From Epiperipatus broadwayi (lineage: Eukaryota > Onychophora > Udeonychophora > Euonychophora > Peripatidae): DNA of 64,000 bases. Below are positions 12,871 through 26,104 of this stretch, piece after piece; position 1 is the first letter of the stretch, and the number at the start of each line of letters is the position of its first letter. The notes under the pieces were generated by a model. The model ran no database searches. It worked only from the letters and a program-made list of their open reading frames with translations, and was not told where the DNA came from. The position numbers and the translations under genes are program-made. Where the stretch lies: assembly GCA_028023455.1 (NCBI GenBank), contig JAQFVV010012396.1:7478085-7542084 (forward strand), in the 5' to 3' direction.

Positions 12871-13859
12871 GCCTAAATTATGAGTATGTTATAACTAAAT
12901 ACTGGCTTGCATATTTAGAAAGCACTTTTCCCCCAGAAAACTTTGCAGTTAATGATCTTTCATCCAAATGTAACAAAACTATTTAAGCTTATTAAGCATT
13001 GATTAATGCAAACATGTTGGTAAAACAAATACATATTTTTAAAATGTGTTTATTTCACTATATAATTATAAGTTATATGTCAGAAATTACATATTATCAT
13101 TTAAAATATTACATTAAATAACTTCTTATTACATTTTGTTCCTTGATCATTATTTTTCTTGCATGTCTCATGAAAGATTTATTTTATGAGAAGACATTTC
13201 TATTAATAATGATTGTGGTAGTGATCATGTATTTCACTTAGGTTATAAAGGATCCCACACATTAGAAATTCCCTGTGGTCACATTTTAATTCTTAATTTC
13301 TTTGGTATGTAATTAAGTTCTCTAAAAAAATTGTTTATTCTAGTATTTGTGGAAATGTTGAATAGAATAAGACTTTTTATTTTGAAATTTGCATTTCACT
13401 TAGGCATATAAAATGATGCATATCTTATTGCTTTTTTTTTTATATCACCAATCATGAAGCTTGATGTTAAATATCTTGCTTAATAAGTTTTTGGAGAGTG
13501 TTAGATTTTATCTAATGTTATGCATTAGTGTTGATTAGTATAAAAACATTCTAACATTTCTGGAACAAATTTTAGTAAGATCATTCTCAAATATGTTATC
13601 AAAGAATGTTATGTGAGTTAAGCAAAAGTGTTGTAGTCAATTATGGGTGAAGAAATAACAACAATAACAAAAATTAAAAAATAAATAGATAAAAGATTAC
13701 ATCAAGCAATGAAAAATAAACAGTCAATTCTATAATTTAAGAAACTGAAAAAAATAATATTGAAAATTAAATTTCATTTATTAGATAGAGTTGCATAGAT
13801 TCACTTGGAAACTACTCGATTGTAGAATACTTTAAAAGATTTTTTTTTTAAAAAAAAGT
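12871..13859. other. Intergenic DNA, no gene seen
   Basis: AT-rich sequence with several oligo-T and oligo-A runs. No repeat copy or coding segment is recognised. Confidence 0.5.
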
Positions 13860-13867
13860 CCTTTTAT

Positions 13868-14458
13868 TAGAGTGACCAGACTGTTTCGATCAAAAATCAG
13901 GGCATAACGATCAATCATTTTTACGGCATTGCATTCTTTTTTGATAAAACTCTATTCCTGTGTATATTCATAATGGTAAGTATACTTCTTCTTTGGCATA
14001 TTATCTATTGTTTAGGGTTATTAATATTCCTATTAATTTTATCACTACAGAAAATTAATATCAACAAAGAATTTGTAAAACTACACTGTCAATCAAAGCA
14101 AGTGCAAGTGCAGTTCAAATTTTAGCCTACAAAAATCCAACTGTGCATGCTCCAATGCAAGGATGGATATGAGAATGTGTCTAGCTTGAGAACCCAACCA
14201 TATAATGTAATAGCGATTTTTGTTTTGGAGTTGGAATTTATCTGAAGTTTTTATAATATTACTGTAGAGACTGAAATGGACAGAGAGGGCTAAGAAACTG
14301 TCATTTTTGCAATGAATTATTTGTGTAAGACAAATAATAATTATGAGTATTTGAAAATCAGGACATACAATGGTCCCGAAAAGAGATTTCAGGAATATTG
14401 GGATATCTAATCAAAAATGGGGACAAATCTCAAAAAATCCGGACGTCTGGTCACCCTA
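13868..14458. mobile_element. Non-autonomous hAT-like DNA transposon (591 bp)
   Basis: The left end reads TAGAGTGACCAGACTG. The right end, reverse-complemented, reads TAGGGTGACCAGACGTCC, so about 14 terminal bases match with one difference. The flanks CCTTTTAT (13860-13867) and CCCTTTAC (14459-14466) agree at 6 of 8 positions, as expected of an eroded 8-bp target-site duplication. GGGTGACCAGAC termini with 8-bp duplications are known from hAT-type miniature elements. The interior has GGGACA/GGGACC-containing segments near both ends and no transposase frame. Confidence 0.72.
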
Positions 14459-14466
14459 CCCTTTAC

Positions 14467-16039
14467 ACATTTTTTAAACTAAAGTTTTATTTTATATAAA
14501 TATATTTACAGAGAATGTTTGCAACGAGTGATCTTTTTCTTTAGTATAACACGTCTGTCAAGGACAAAATTTAATTAAACTTTTGGTCTTTTATTGGCTT
14601 CTGGAATTGTTAAATCGACTTTGAAGATAAATATTAAACTGCTTTAAAAATTTGAGAATCAAACCTGAACTTTCAGCTAAATAAGCTAACATAGCATTTG
14701 TATCATAAATTTAAGGCTTCTATATACAAAAGATTAATATAAAAATTTCAATATTTTTGATTTATTTTTAAGAGTAGAACTATTTCATTTATTTTAAGCC
14801 AATAAACATCATATGATCACCATTTCTTTTATTTCATTTATTCCAATAATAGATCAGCAGGGCTACATTCGTTATAAGTACGAGGAATCAATCCTATAGA
14901 ACATTTTCTGTAATTCTTGGAATGAAAAAAGTTAATAATAATAAAAAATTATTTCACTTAGAGATTTATTTTTTTGAGAAATACAAAATATTTATTAAAT
15001 GCCGGTTAATAAGGACGACTACTCAGAATCCCTAAGCTTCTTTCCGATCGTTCCTTCGAAATAAATATACATTCTAATTGTTGTTAAAGAGATCATTGTA
15101 TACATGCATGTATTATATATATAGTAAATAAGTACATAATTCATCTTCATTACAATAAGCGTTTATATTTATGACTAATTTGACTTGTTTTTTTTTTTTT
15201 AAGTTAATAAATAAGAATTGGGCGCAATAAAAAAGCTACTAAACGGACTATTATTTTAAAAAATAAAATAAAAAAATCCAAGATTTGTAGGGGAGATGTA
15301 GAGTGTCAATGCAGACGTCAGTCTAGGTGCAGATGTCTTTATTTACCTGTCACGTGCAAGCAGCTGCTCGTAACGAAACTATATAATCCTTTCAAAATAA
15401 AATTGTGCTTAGTTAGATCATTCTTAGTGGATTTAAGTTTTTTATTTCTTTTCCAAGGTTTACACTATAGTAATTTAACGATTCATTTTTCATTTATTTT
15501 TGAATTGTACTTTTATTTTTAAGAATAAATGGAATGAATGTTCCGTAAAAAGCTTTGAAAAAACTTAAATATGGCTATTATTTTATTTTATCTTTTCATT
15601 CAAAACGTACTAGATTTATTCAAGAGAAAAATTGCAATAGGACAAAGAATGGTGATAACGTTTTGTAAACAATTTAAAATTAGGTTATACGAGATGTCAT
15701 TCTTATTGAATGCAACTCCATTTGGAAATACTATTTAGAAAATAATTCAATTAAGTCAGCATAATTCAGATACAAAGAGATATAATAGAAAATTATAAAA
15801 TTTGTATGTGGGCATTTTATTTGTTTCTTTGATCTATTTTATTGATTTTGGAATAAAATTCTTAGAAAAAAAAAAAAATCCCTTGTCCAATTAAAATTTT
15901 TTTTTATTGTTTACATCTTCAAAATAGCTTTACATTTTTTTATGTTAACTAGATGTCGCTTTTAGTATATGAGAAAGAAGTCTTAAGAATGCAAAAAATT
16001 CAAGTTTGCAAGTCATCTTTGTCACAATTGACTACAGAT
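14467..16039. other. Intergenic DNA, no gene seen
   Basis: Mixed AT-rich sequence. The 15000-15420 part is relatively CpG-rich (for example TTCCGATCGTTCCTTCGAA and GTCACGTGCAAGCAGC) and looks unique, but I find no open frame or RNA fold to support a gene. It could be a regulatory island; that is inference only. Confidence 0.45.
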
Positions 16040-16510
16040 TGCAAGACTACTATATTTTTTCATGGGTAATTCCTTATCCTTTCTCAGCATCCCAATTAAT
16101 CTGTCTGAAATACAATTAAATCATCTTTTAAACAGTCTCATTATTTGTCCAAATATGCTGTATACCATTGTGAAAGTTTATGTAGTGAATGCTATTTTTA
16201 GTCGAATACTTGTTATTATAGCCCATGAATGTGGCTTTTTAATATTACCTATGGCAAACCTATGTCTTTAATAAAAGCATACATCTGGGGCTCATCTTCT
16301 ATCCCTCAGAATGACATACTTTTCTATATGCAAAGGAGAACTCAATTTGCTGTGTCCCAAATCTTTTGCAAATTATATTAGGACCAAAATGTATATTGAA
16401 ACACTTAATAATCCAATATTTAGTGCCATACCCCCCTTTTAAATTCCATATGTCAACAATCATTTTCTCCCAAATCATGCCATTGAACATGCTGATCAAT
16501 AGTATTAGAC
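16040..16510 (-). pseudogene. Possible LINE reverse-transcriptase remnant, L1-like
   Basis: On the minus strand a 66-codon open piece (16499-16299) contains 'GGYGTKYWIIKCFNIHFGPN' followed by 'RKVCHSEG' and, past a stop, 'KMSPRC'. This spacing loosely resembles the 'GFG..FI.WI..LY' then 'RQGCPLSP' sequence between motifs A and B of L1-like reverse transcriptases. A later 'LYFRQINWDAEK' resembles the 'SG.KINW.K' region after motif C. No YADD box is readable, so the call is tentative. Confidence 0.3.
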
Positions 16511-17529
16511 CAGTATAACACCAAATCTCTTGTTGGCGTATTGTTTAACAATTTAAATAAGATGACTTATCCATCAAGACATCTATGAACAACCCTGTCA
16601 GTTTTTAAGACCCTAACGAAGTTCCAAAACCTTTATGTTCCTCAATCAACCAAGATGCTTTTTACTTACTGATTCAAGCCAAATCTTGAACTTACATGTA
16701 TTTTGTGCAATAATTATTTAGAAAATTGGTACAAATTTTCCAAACCTGCCCATATTTCATCTCTATGCCTACTCATATTTCATAAGTATACAATTAACCT
16801 CTATAATTGCTTAATATATATATATAAACTATTTTGTCCTATAACTTGTAATTATTCAAAGATTAATATTTGACAATAAGAAGTACAATATACCCAAAAT
16901 AAATAATAAGGATTAGTTTAATTGATATCTATACTCTCTTAATCAGGAATATCTACTTCTGTGGTGCACTTTCACAATTTAAACCTTTACTTTCATTAAC
17001 GCTCCCCATTAAATTTCACTCTTAAAAATAAATATCTGGACTTTTTATCTGGTTAGTCATCATGATTATATAATATTAGAATATAACACGCTTCAAATTT
17101 AGATCAATCTTCATTGGAGTTGAACAATTTATTATATTACTTATATTATAATTGTAGTTTCATCATACTTTTGCTTATGTAACATATATTTATTCTACTG
17201 CAAATATGTTAGTACTTGTATATAATTTGTTATCAATTAAGTTTTTTTTACTACTAATAAATTTAAATAATCAAAAAAAAATATGTGATGTACTAAAATA
17301 TCAAGTTTGGTAGAGAAATGACACACTTCTGAATCTTATATTAAACAAAAAGTATGTTAAATTATTACTATAATTTTGAAAAAAAATGCTAATAGAAATT
17401 TGAATTATTACTTGATTTTAATATTATTATGCTGTAATATATACATAATTAAATGAGTATATAAGTTTAGACTTTGATATTGTCAATTTTATGTAATTAC
17501 AGATATTTTTATATTTTGAAAGCCTTCAT
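16511..17529. other. Intergenic DNA, no gene seen
   Basis: The first 300 bp may continue the antisense LINE remnant. The rest is plain AT-rich DNA with TA-rich stretches and no recognisable feature. Confidence 0.45.
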
Positions 17530-17625
17530 AGATAATGATCCATTACATTCCTTGCTAAAAGGATGACCTAGAGTTCAAATCTAGTTCAGATAAAATTTAA
17601 AGCCTAACTAATCATCCAACTATTG
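17530..17625 (+). repeat. Possible SINE-B fragment with a T-arm-like hairpin
   Basis: CTAGA-GTTCAAA-TCTAG at 17568-17584 forms a perfect 5-bp stem with a 7-nt GTTCAAA loop, exactly the geometry of a tRNA T arm with its B box. The downstream AGATAAAATTTAAAGCCTAA resembles the body of the SINE copies at 29.05 and 41.36 kb. The A-box half is not convincing. Confidence 0.38.
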
Positions 17626-17859
17626 ATTGTAGATTTTGTAATAATCAAAATAATGAAATTGTTTATCAATAAAATGTAACTAGGAAGATTGCTGTTGCTA
17701 TTGCTAGTCATTATAAATGTTCATTCCTCTCATTGTGAGTCAAGAGATACTATAAATATTGTTTTTAAAACTCATTACACTACAAGATTTATTAAGTTTG
17801 GTATTGGGATTTTATCTAAGGATAGCTTTGGTGCCATATCCAGGCAGGATTAGACATGA

Positions 17860-20060
17860 GGCTACTCAGATTATAAACCTTCAAAATTCTCACATAGTTC
17901 ATTCTTCAAGAGAAGACACATTGAGAGTTCGTATGTGGAATAGTAGATCATTAAGAAGAGCTGGGAAATTTGAAAAGAGAGATGAGCATAAATAATGTCA
18001 TGTTATAGGATTAAATGAAGTGGAGTGGGAGAGGATATGAGAAAGTAATGAAGGTATTATTTTATTTTGATGGTTATAGACCAATTAATGAAATTAGCAT
18101 TGCTGTTGGAAATAAAATTTGAAATAGTGTGGCAAAGATAGATTGTAATGATGGGAATAATGGCAAGTCTGAGGAATTTGGTACTCATGTTTATATGCCA
18201 AAAACAGTCATGATAATATTGAAATTGAAGAGCAATATGAAAAGGTAGAGGAAATTGTACAATGTGAGGGTAAAACTGCATGTATATTGCTATTGGATGA
18301 TTAAAATGCTATTGTGGTGTAAGATAAAAAAATTGTAGGAAGTTATAATATTGGAAAAATAATGAAAGGAGAATAGGTTTATGAATTATAAACGGTTTAA
18401 AAATCATATAAAAAGATTGTATACATGGAAAGTTCCAGGTGCATTCAGGATAGATGTAAGAATGCTACATAAGGTTTTCATGCTTTGCATAATGCTGATA
18501 TAAACTCTGATCATAATTTGGTTATTTCTAAATTAAAGTTGAGTTTTAAATGACTAAAAAGAGGGGAATATATATTTAAGATGAGATTTAGATAAATTGA
18601 GAGAAATAGAGAAAGATTTGGTTTAATATGTGAAAATATAATAAAAAGATTAATAAAAATGAGAAATATATTTAGTTCTGATAAATTTTGGTACAGGATT
18701 AAAAGAAGGATTATTAAAAACATCAAGAAATAAAATAACTGCTCAGTTAAATAAAGCTAAACAACCTTTTATAATGGAAAGTATGTTGGAAAAAATGGAA
18801 GTATGGAGAAGATTGAAAATGTCAATACTGAGGAAGGACGAAGAGCATATAGAAAAATTAATTATGAACTAAGAAAAGAAACAGATTAGCAAAAGAAAAA
18901 TGGTTGGTACAAGAATGTAGAGAGATAGAAATGTTTCAAAAGGTAAAAAGATAGGATCTGATATTTGATAGAATTAGAAATGTCACTTGAGAAAAAAATA
19001 GTTAGCAACTGAAGTAGCTGATAAGAATGGAAAGAGATTAACTGATAGAAATGATATATCGAAAATGTGGAAAAAATATCTTCAATACTTATATAAAATA
19101 GATAATAATTCAATTAAATTATGAATCTGAAAATGGTGAAGTAAATGATAAAGTTATGGGCATTTTGACAGATGAAGTAATAAAATTGATTGCACAAATA
19201 AAAAATGGTAACATTATAGGATTTGTTACAATACCTATAGAATTTTTGAAAGAAATAGGAGAATTTACTATGAATAGTTGGACTTTGCAATTTGGATACA
19301 TAATAGTGGGATTTGGCCTGAAGATTTTTTAAGGACTATAATAATTATAATTGCTAAAAAGAGGAAAGCTGTTAAATGTGAAAAGTACAGAACAATAAGT
19401 TTGTTATCTCACGCTTTTAAAGTTTTATTGAGGATTTTAACTCAAAGAATTTATGAGAAGGTAGAATATTATATTGAAAAACTGTTTGATTTTCAGTGAG
19501 TGAAAAGTACAAGAGATGCTATTAGTGTTGTTAAAACAATTGCAGAGATCTATATTGAAAAAGATAAAGAAATTGGTATATGCTTTGTGTATTTGGAAAA
19601 AGCATTTGATAGAATAATCTGGAATAAATTTATGACCATCTTAAAAAGTAAAGGAGTATTTTGGAGAGAAAATTGACTTGGAATATGTATACTAGGCAAA
19701 GAATAAGAATTAGACTGACAAACAATGATACTGATGAAGAGACTATAGAGAGAAGTTAGACAATGATGCAGTATAGCACTTTTTAATATTTAGAAGACAA
19801 ATTAACTGAATATTTTATCTGTGGAGCAAATGTTGGAGGAAAAATAATGAAATGTATAATATTTGCAGTTGATATGGTTCTTACAGGTAAGGATGAAAAA
19901 ATTCTTCAGAATATATTGAATAAATTGGAGGATCTATAGAATTATGAAGATTAATGTTGAGAAGACCAAGTGTTATGGATAGAGAGAAATACAAAATGAC
20001 TAAGTTGATATCCGTGATAATATAATTCAACAAGTAATTGGTTGAGTGAGATTGTCAATC
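17860..20060 (+). pseudogene. Degenerate LINE with endonuclease and reverse transcriptase, second family
   Basis: The start shows an endonuclease opening 'RVRMWNSRSLRRAGKFE' (near 17925-17975) then 'IGLNEVEWER' (near 18010). Further on, 'LYTWKVPGAFRIDVRM' (near 18418-18465) and 'SDHNLVIS' (near 18507-18530) mark the endonuclease C-terminus. The RT part has 'VKCEKYRTISLLSHAFKVLL' inside a 73-codon open piece (19278-19499), motif A 'ICFVYLEKAFDRI' (near 19580-19617) and a damaged motif C 'IFAVDMVLTG' (near 19857-19890), where the usual ADD reads AVD. Many frameshifts and stops; non-functional. The sequence differs from the RTE-like copy at 4.1 kb (SLLSHAFKVLL block, WNSRSLRRAGKFE start). I cannot identify the exact 3' end. 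Confidence 0.78.
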
Positions 20061-21636
20061 TTTGAAAATTAAAGAAAAAATCAATTAAATGCTATATGTG
20101 GAGTGTACTATTGTATGATAGACATATTTGGCTGATCAAAGCAATATTTTCCCCCACTTAGCACATCGAGCAATCAGGGATGACCAGACATACCAAAAGC
20201 TTTTAACCTATCATAGATAATATCATATAACTGAGTTTTATAACTTCTGTAGCTTAATAGATAAATGGAGATTTGGCTTAAGGTTCAGCATTAGCTAATT
20301 ATTAGTTATTGCTGCTTTTACACTTCCAATGATTCCAGATTCACCTATCTTGTGGCCTATCAACTCCTTCAAAGCAGAAAAAAAGTGTGAGAGAAAATTT
20401 AAGTAAGCCAGTGTTATATATCTAATCTAATCTGAGACCATTGTTTTAAAAAGCAGAATTTCTTTTATGTTTTTATTCTAAAAATTAATCTACCTTTGAA
20501 ATTATTTCCATCCCACTTACTACTTTTGTTTTCAATTTTTAAATTTACTAATGTTGCCTTAGCAACCATTTTCCTCTTAAAAGTGTTTTATCACAAAAAT
20601 AAAAATAAATTTTAAATTAAATATAGTATGCATTTTATGTTTTAGGTTTTTTTAAACCAACTTTTTGCTAGTTACAGCTAAAAACGTGATGGTTTTCAGT
20701 CACTCTAAATCGGGCATTTTTAATACTACCATTAAGATTTTGCATTATTTTTAAAAGTTAAAAAAAGTTCCGTAAGATGCTACCCTCTCTTGAATTATTT
20801 TACAAGTAAAAAATCAATAAAACTGATGTTAAAGGTCTAACAAAGGAATAGTGCCACCCATTCTTGATTCTGATTGACTGTTACCTTTTGACAACAAAGA
20901 AAATGGTTTTCAATAACTTTTACTGCTACGATTTCTTTTGTTTCATTTCAAAAATGATAAACAAATGTTTTAGACCATTTTAAAAGTATTTTTTGACAAA
21001 TTATAAATTATTTTGATAAAATATGCTAAAAATTAAATTATTTTAGAAAAATAGTTAAGACTTTAGCAAAAATTATTTACTTATCTGCAACATAAAATTG
21101 GGAAAGAAATCACTGACATCAGCAAAACTTTTTGGTTGGTGAGTAATGTTCATTTTAGATTTGTTGCTATCGAATATTTTTGTAATTATAAATAAAAAAT
21201 TATTTTTGAAAAAACTTTCATTCACTTTCATAACCTGACAAATTATTAATATACTTTTTACAAATGAAACTAAAGTGAATATAATATAAACGATGAATAT
21301 ATTTTGACATTTGAGTTTGTGAATTGACCAATTAAAAGTTTAGACTTTTACCTCACTTGGCCCATAAAATAATCAGCAAAAAAGAGGTTATTGCATTAGA
21401 AATACATAGAATATAAAACATATCTGATAATAAAATGTATACTTTACACTTAGAATTTCTTTTTTTTAAATTACACTTTTATTCAAGATTTTAAATCTAT
21501 TATGGGGGCAAAATATTGAATGTTAACAAAACTTGTTAATGAAATCTCTTTTCATATTAATTAATAAAATTTTGTTCCACAATACTATATATTGACTAAT
21601 AGTCTGCACTACTGAATGGCACAATATATATATATA
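20061..21636. other. Intergenic DNA with a weak tRNA-like segment
   Basis: At about 20240-20300, CTGTAGCTTAATAGATAAAT followed ~30 bp later by AAGGTTCAGCATTAGC looks vaguely like A and B boxes of a decayed SINE, but no second copy supports it. The rest is AT-rich with no gene. Confidence 0.35.
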
Positions 21637-22350
21637 ATAGAAATGAGTGAGAAGATAACATCCGTTAAATAGAAAAACTTTAAAAATTTGTAATAGTTCT
21701 TTTGTTGAAGTAAAATAGGTTCTTTTTTACTTCAAACCCAAGTTCTTATATGGATTTATTTTTTATAGGTGAGAAAATGTGAAAGATAGCATCTTTCTCA
21801 ACATTCTGCAAATAATATTCTTAACTTCTCCTGAGAGTTGTATATGTTGAATTAAATGTTTTTATGGATTGATATTATAATAATTAATAGAAATGAAGAG
21901 ATAATATCCATTAAATAGAGAAAAACTTTAATCTTTGTTGTTACAAATAAATTTACCAATAAATTCTCAATTATTATTAATTGATAAATCCTGAGGCTAA
22001 GTAAGTTTTACTCATAAACCTATAATAGTTCCTTTATTGGAGGTTTTTTGCTGAAGTAAAAAGAGTCCTCTTTTATTTCAAACCCAAATTCTTATATGGA
22101 TTTAAACTCAGAAAATTATTTTATAGGTGTGAGAATGTGTAAGAATAGCATCTTTCTTGACATTCTGCAAATAATATTTTTAACTTTTCCAGAGAGTCGT
22201 ATATGTTAAATGTTTCTATGGATTGATATTATAATAATTAGTAAAAATGAGGAGATAATATTCATTAAATAGAGATGAATATTACCTTTTCATTTCTATT
22301 AATTATTATAAAATCAATCCATAGAAACATTTAATTCAATATATATATTA
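21637..22350. repeat. Tandem ~355-bp repeat ending in an inverted arm
   Basis: Two direct units are visible: AGCATCTTTCTCAACATTCT at 21788 recurs as AGCATCTTTCTTGACATTCT at 22147 (offset 359), and GGATTGATATTATAATAATT recurs at 21866 and 22220 (offset 354). The last ~70 bp (22278-22350) are the reverse complement of the unit end (ATCAATCCATAGAAACATTT), forming a hairpin with 22205-22260. No coding content. Confidence 0.7.
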
Positions 22351-22975
22351 AAGTGATATTTTACAAAAATGTATATCTTCTTAATGTGGTTCAAGATAGA
22401 AAATATCAGATAAAGGAACTATCTACTTATTTATGTTGATAAGTGTAACAAGTGGCATTAGAAAAAATAATATTCAAACAGAATCATGTTGTTATAAAAA
22501 TTACAATTTAAAAAGTTAGTACATAATACAAAAATTAAATAAAAGTCTGAAATATGAAGACAAAATTTCATTAATATATATATATTACCTATTAAAACAA
22601 ATAAATCCAAAATTGTAAATCTACTAACTTTTATCTATAATAAAATTCAGTATGCTAATTTTAATGATTGATACTCAACTAATGCATAAATATAGTAATA
22701 AATAATTGAATAATTGTTATTAGAGATAGTACAAAAAAAAACTTATCAAAAGCACTAATCTAGAAATTTTTGAGTCAATAAGCTTAAAACTTGGTATGAT
22801 TTAATGTAGCTATAAACATTAAATGTGCAATAGCCACGAACATTTTAGTTTGTTAAATATTAGCATATATTCAGAAATATAAAAATTTATCTACATAAAT
22901 CACTGTCTCAAATTAGAAATCTATTATATGACCCATTATGTTTTTTGCATGTAATTAACTTAATAACATTTAAAT
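22351..22975. other. Intergenic DNA, no gene seen
   Basis: AT-rich DNA without recognisable features. Confidence 0.5.
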
Positions 22976-23285
22976 ATAGGGGACTTGAACAGACTTTCAA
23001 GCACCCTTCAAACATCCACACTTTCTCATACCATGGATACCCATGACCACACACATGTAAAAAAGATAAACCACCAATACATGCATTTCATGCAGAACCA
23101 GCACTCATCAGTTGGTCTAGATCATCATCTCCCACACAATCAGTGCTCACTGAGCACTGATTGTGTCTATTGTTGGTTGTTTATCTTTTCTATATGTGTG
23201 TGGTCATGTGCATCAGTGGTATAAGATAGTGTGGATGGTTGAAGGGTGCTTGAAAGTCTTTGTTCAAGTCTCCTGTATTTATAAT
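22976..23285. repeat. Solo foldback copy of the palindromic satellite family
   Basis: The left arm starts TATAGGGGACTTGAACAGAC and the right arm ends GTTCAAGTCTCCTGTATTTA, its inverse. The arms pair over some 130 bp around a perfect palindromic centre, ATCAGTGCTCACTGAGCACTGAT near 23139-23161. The right arm lacks a ~55-bp piece present in the left arm (from CATTTCATGCAGAACC to ATCATCATCTCCCAC). An 79-codon open frame across it is a by-product of the repeat. Confidence 0.75.
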
Positions 23286-25639
23286 TAAGATCCAGGTATG
23301 TGAAGAATGCCTGTATTTCAAATCTTTAATAATATTTAAATAAATTGTTGAACAACAAATATTTATTATAACTATACAAAAATCTTTTTTAAAATTTTAT
23401 TTTTTTAAGTGCAAATATTATTAATGTATGTAACAGAGCATTAGTTATACTTTTAGTAAACTTTAACACCCAGTGGGTGTTTCAGTGAAAAATTGACTGA
23501 TTCTTTCTCCAATTCAACTGACTATAATATTATCATTGAAGCATTGTATCATATGTGATTCATCATGAAAATTTTAAAGCATATCTGGATCAAGAGTTAT
23601 GATATGAAATGTGACAGTATGTTTCATTCATTTATCTTCAATGCTCTCACTATGGTATCCTGAAAACCATTGGAATTTTTTTTTTTAAGATTATGGTTTC
23701 ACAGTAATACAATTTGAATCATTTCAAATACTTCAGTAATATTTTTGTTCAATTTCAAACAAAATTTAACACTAGCACATTATTCCAATATGGATTAGGA
23801 TACAAAACACACTTACACTTTAAATTTTTTGTCGTAAAAAGCTAAATGAAATTGTTAAATAATATATGAATTGATTCAGTGATACTGCAGAAAGTTTAGA
23901 AAGGGAACCAATTACCAGACTTTTTTTTTTGCTAAGGCATACTATGAATTCATTTGAATTATCTATTTTAGATCAGAAGTATTCTAACAGCAATTCAATC
24001 CACTAGTCAATTATGATTACCTAATCATATTTATGCAACTTATTTACTCTCTTGCATTAACATTTTCTTCTTATTTTTTTTTTTATAAATTCTCAAATCT
24101 TTTTTTTCTTTCAAATCTAATCTTAGAAGTTTACTTGGAATTTAGTGTTTCACCAAAATTAATTATTGAAGAGCTATTTTTGATGGTTAAACTTTTTTTT
24201 TAACATTATGAATGCTATATACCAATATTTTCTAGAAATTCAAACTTACTTTATCCTTCATTCAAACTGCTATGAAAATAAATCATTTAAAGTATTAAAT
24301 ACATGTAAACCAAGTAAATAATTCCCGAATGATCACTATTTCATCAATGAGTATGATTTTTTAGGCAAGAGATTGAAACTATATGCTGCCACAGCTTGAA
24401 TGATTTACTTTGCTATTATTATTATTCCAAAAATAAATATATAATTGCTATAACATTATCACTGAAGAAATTAGTCAATTTATCAGCCTAAATATGCCTA
24501 CTATCACAATTAAAGAGTTTCCATCTCAACTAGATTAAAGGAGATGTTTATTTTGGAAAATAACAAAAACTTAGGCCCACTTCGAAACTTTTACAAAGTT
24601 AATAATTATAAAGTTTACTGTCATATGTTAGTATTCTATTATTATTTTTAATTCATTGCACTTTTATTTGAAAAGCATAAATTGGCATTGATTTTCAAAG
24701 ATTTTAATAGATATAATAGATCACATAATCTAAAAGTATTTGCCATTCTTATATAAGTATCTATAATTGTTAATTAGAGAAGATATTAATTAGTATTAAA
24801 GTTTATCGGCTTAACGTTTTCGAGGATCCATGCCTCATATTCATAGCCTTCATAAAATGTATAATAAAATATGCAAATACAAATATTCAAATAAGCTAGT
24901 ATTACGTAGCCCATTTCTTCGAGATCTCGAAGCAAGTATCCTTTCTATTAATGGCATGGATGTTTCCATTGATGTAAAATGCCTCCTTTATTTTTCTTTT
25001 GTGATCATTTGATTTGAGACAATATTATGGGATTGGGGGTGTGAAGTTGTGTCAGATTGTTTGTATTTGATATTTTATTATAATTTTATGAAGGAGAATA
25101 TGAGGATGGATTCGAAAAGTGATAAATTTAATATATTATATTTCTAATTAAAATTATATATTTAATAAGTGAGAAGTGTATATAACATAAGTATCTATAT
25201 TGTGGTTGATTTACTTTGTATTCATAAATAACAGCATAGAGAAACTTTGTAATATCTTTAACAACGGATTACTTTTCATAAGTCTGGCTGCAAAAAAAAG
25301 TTTGTGGATAATTAACAAATGACTCATTGATTCTGCTTTAGAGTCTTAAAAAAAATCAAGCAGGGAAAATTCTTATTGTAGCTGCTAATCACTCATTTTA
25401 AGATCAAGAAATACCAGTCTTTTTTTTTCCAGTTTCTTGATTGTTCTTAACTGAAATATCATTTGAGTTTTCTTGAATACATTTAATAAATGAATGTATG
25501 AATGATGTTTTTTCTGATATTTATAATCATAATAAACAAAATTAAATTATGACCCTCATTTCCATAAGCTACAAAATTCTTAACCAAAGCAATGACTAGT
25601 GGCTAAAAATAGAGAATATTAAGAATCCTCTGACTGTAG
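23286..25639. other. Intergenic DNA, no gene seen
   Basis: AT-rich, with small inverted repeats such as AACACCCAGTGGGTGTT near 23465. No gene, repeat copy or RNA is supported. A 60-codon frame at 24830-25012 has no recognisable family. Confidence 0.5.
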
Positions 25640-26104
25640 ACCCAGCTGACATTTGATGATGATCTTTTATTTAGTTACCTACAACTGCAAATCACTTTCA
25701 AATAAAGGAAGATCACTTGTATTGGAAGAATTGCCTAATATTAAATGGAATATTGTTGGCCTTCATGAAATTAGAAGACAAAGAGACAATTGATGTGAAA
25801 GGTAGACACAAATATTGGAATCACATGTGGAATGGGATTTATTGTAAATAATTAATGAAAAAACAACTTTGTGAGATTGATGGTAAATCATATAGAGTGA
25901 CAAAATTAATTATTTACTTTAATAAAAGATACCAAATGCAAATAATTCAGGTTTATGCTTCAACACATTCTCATTAACATGTTGAGAATTTTTATGAAGA
26001 TGTATAGACTGCTTTTGATTAGGGCAAACACTATTTTAAAATTGTCATGGAAGACTTAATGTTAGAATGGGAAAAATAGTGAAAGATGAAATGTGGATAA
26101 ATTT
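25640..26104 (+). pseudogene. 5' fragment of the RTE-like LINE family
   Basis: The 5' leader and endonuclease start match the copy at 4.1 kb: compare TGATGATCTTTTATTTAGTT with TGATGTCCTTTTCTTTAGGT, then ACAACTGCAAATCACTTTCA with ACAACTGCAGATCACTTTCA. Readable peptide scraps are 'WNIVGLHEIRRQRDN', 'RYQMQIIQVYAS' and 'FKIVM'. The fragment stops where an antisense SINE begins, and no matching RT follows the SINE, so the element was truncated or lost its 3' part. Confidence 0.75.

Noticed and set aside
22985-23224. 79-codon open frame
   Set aside because: It lies entirely within the foldback satellite copy; the frame is not conserved in the other copies.
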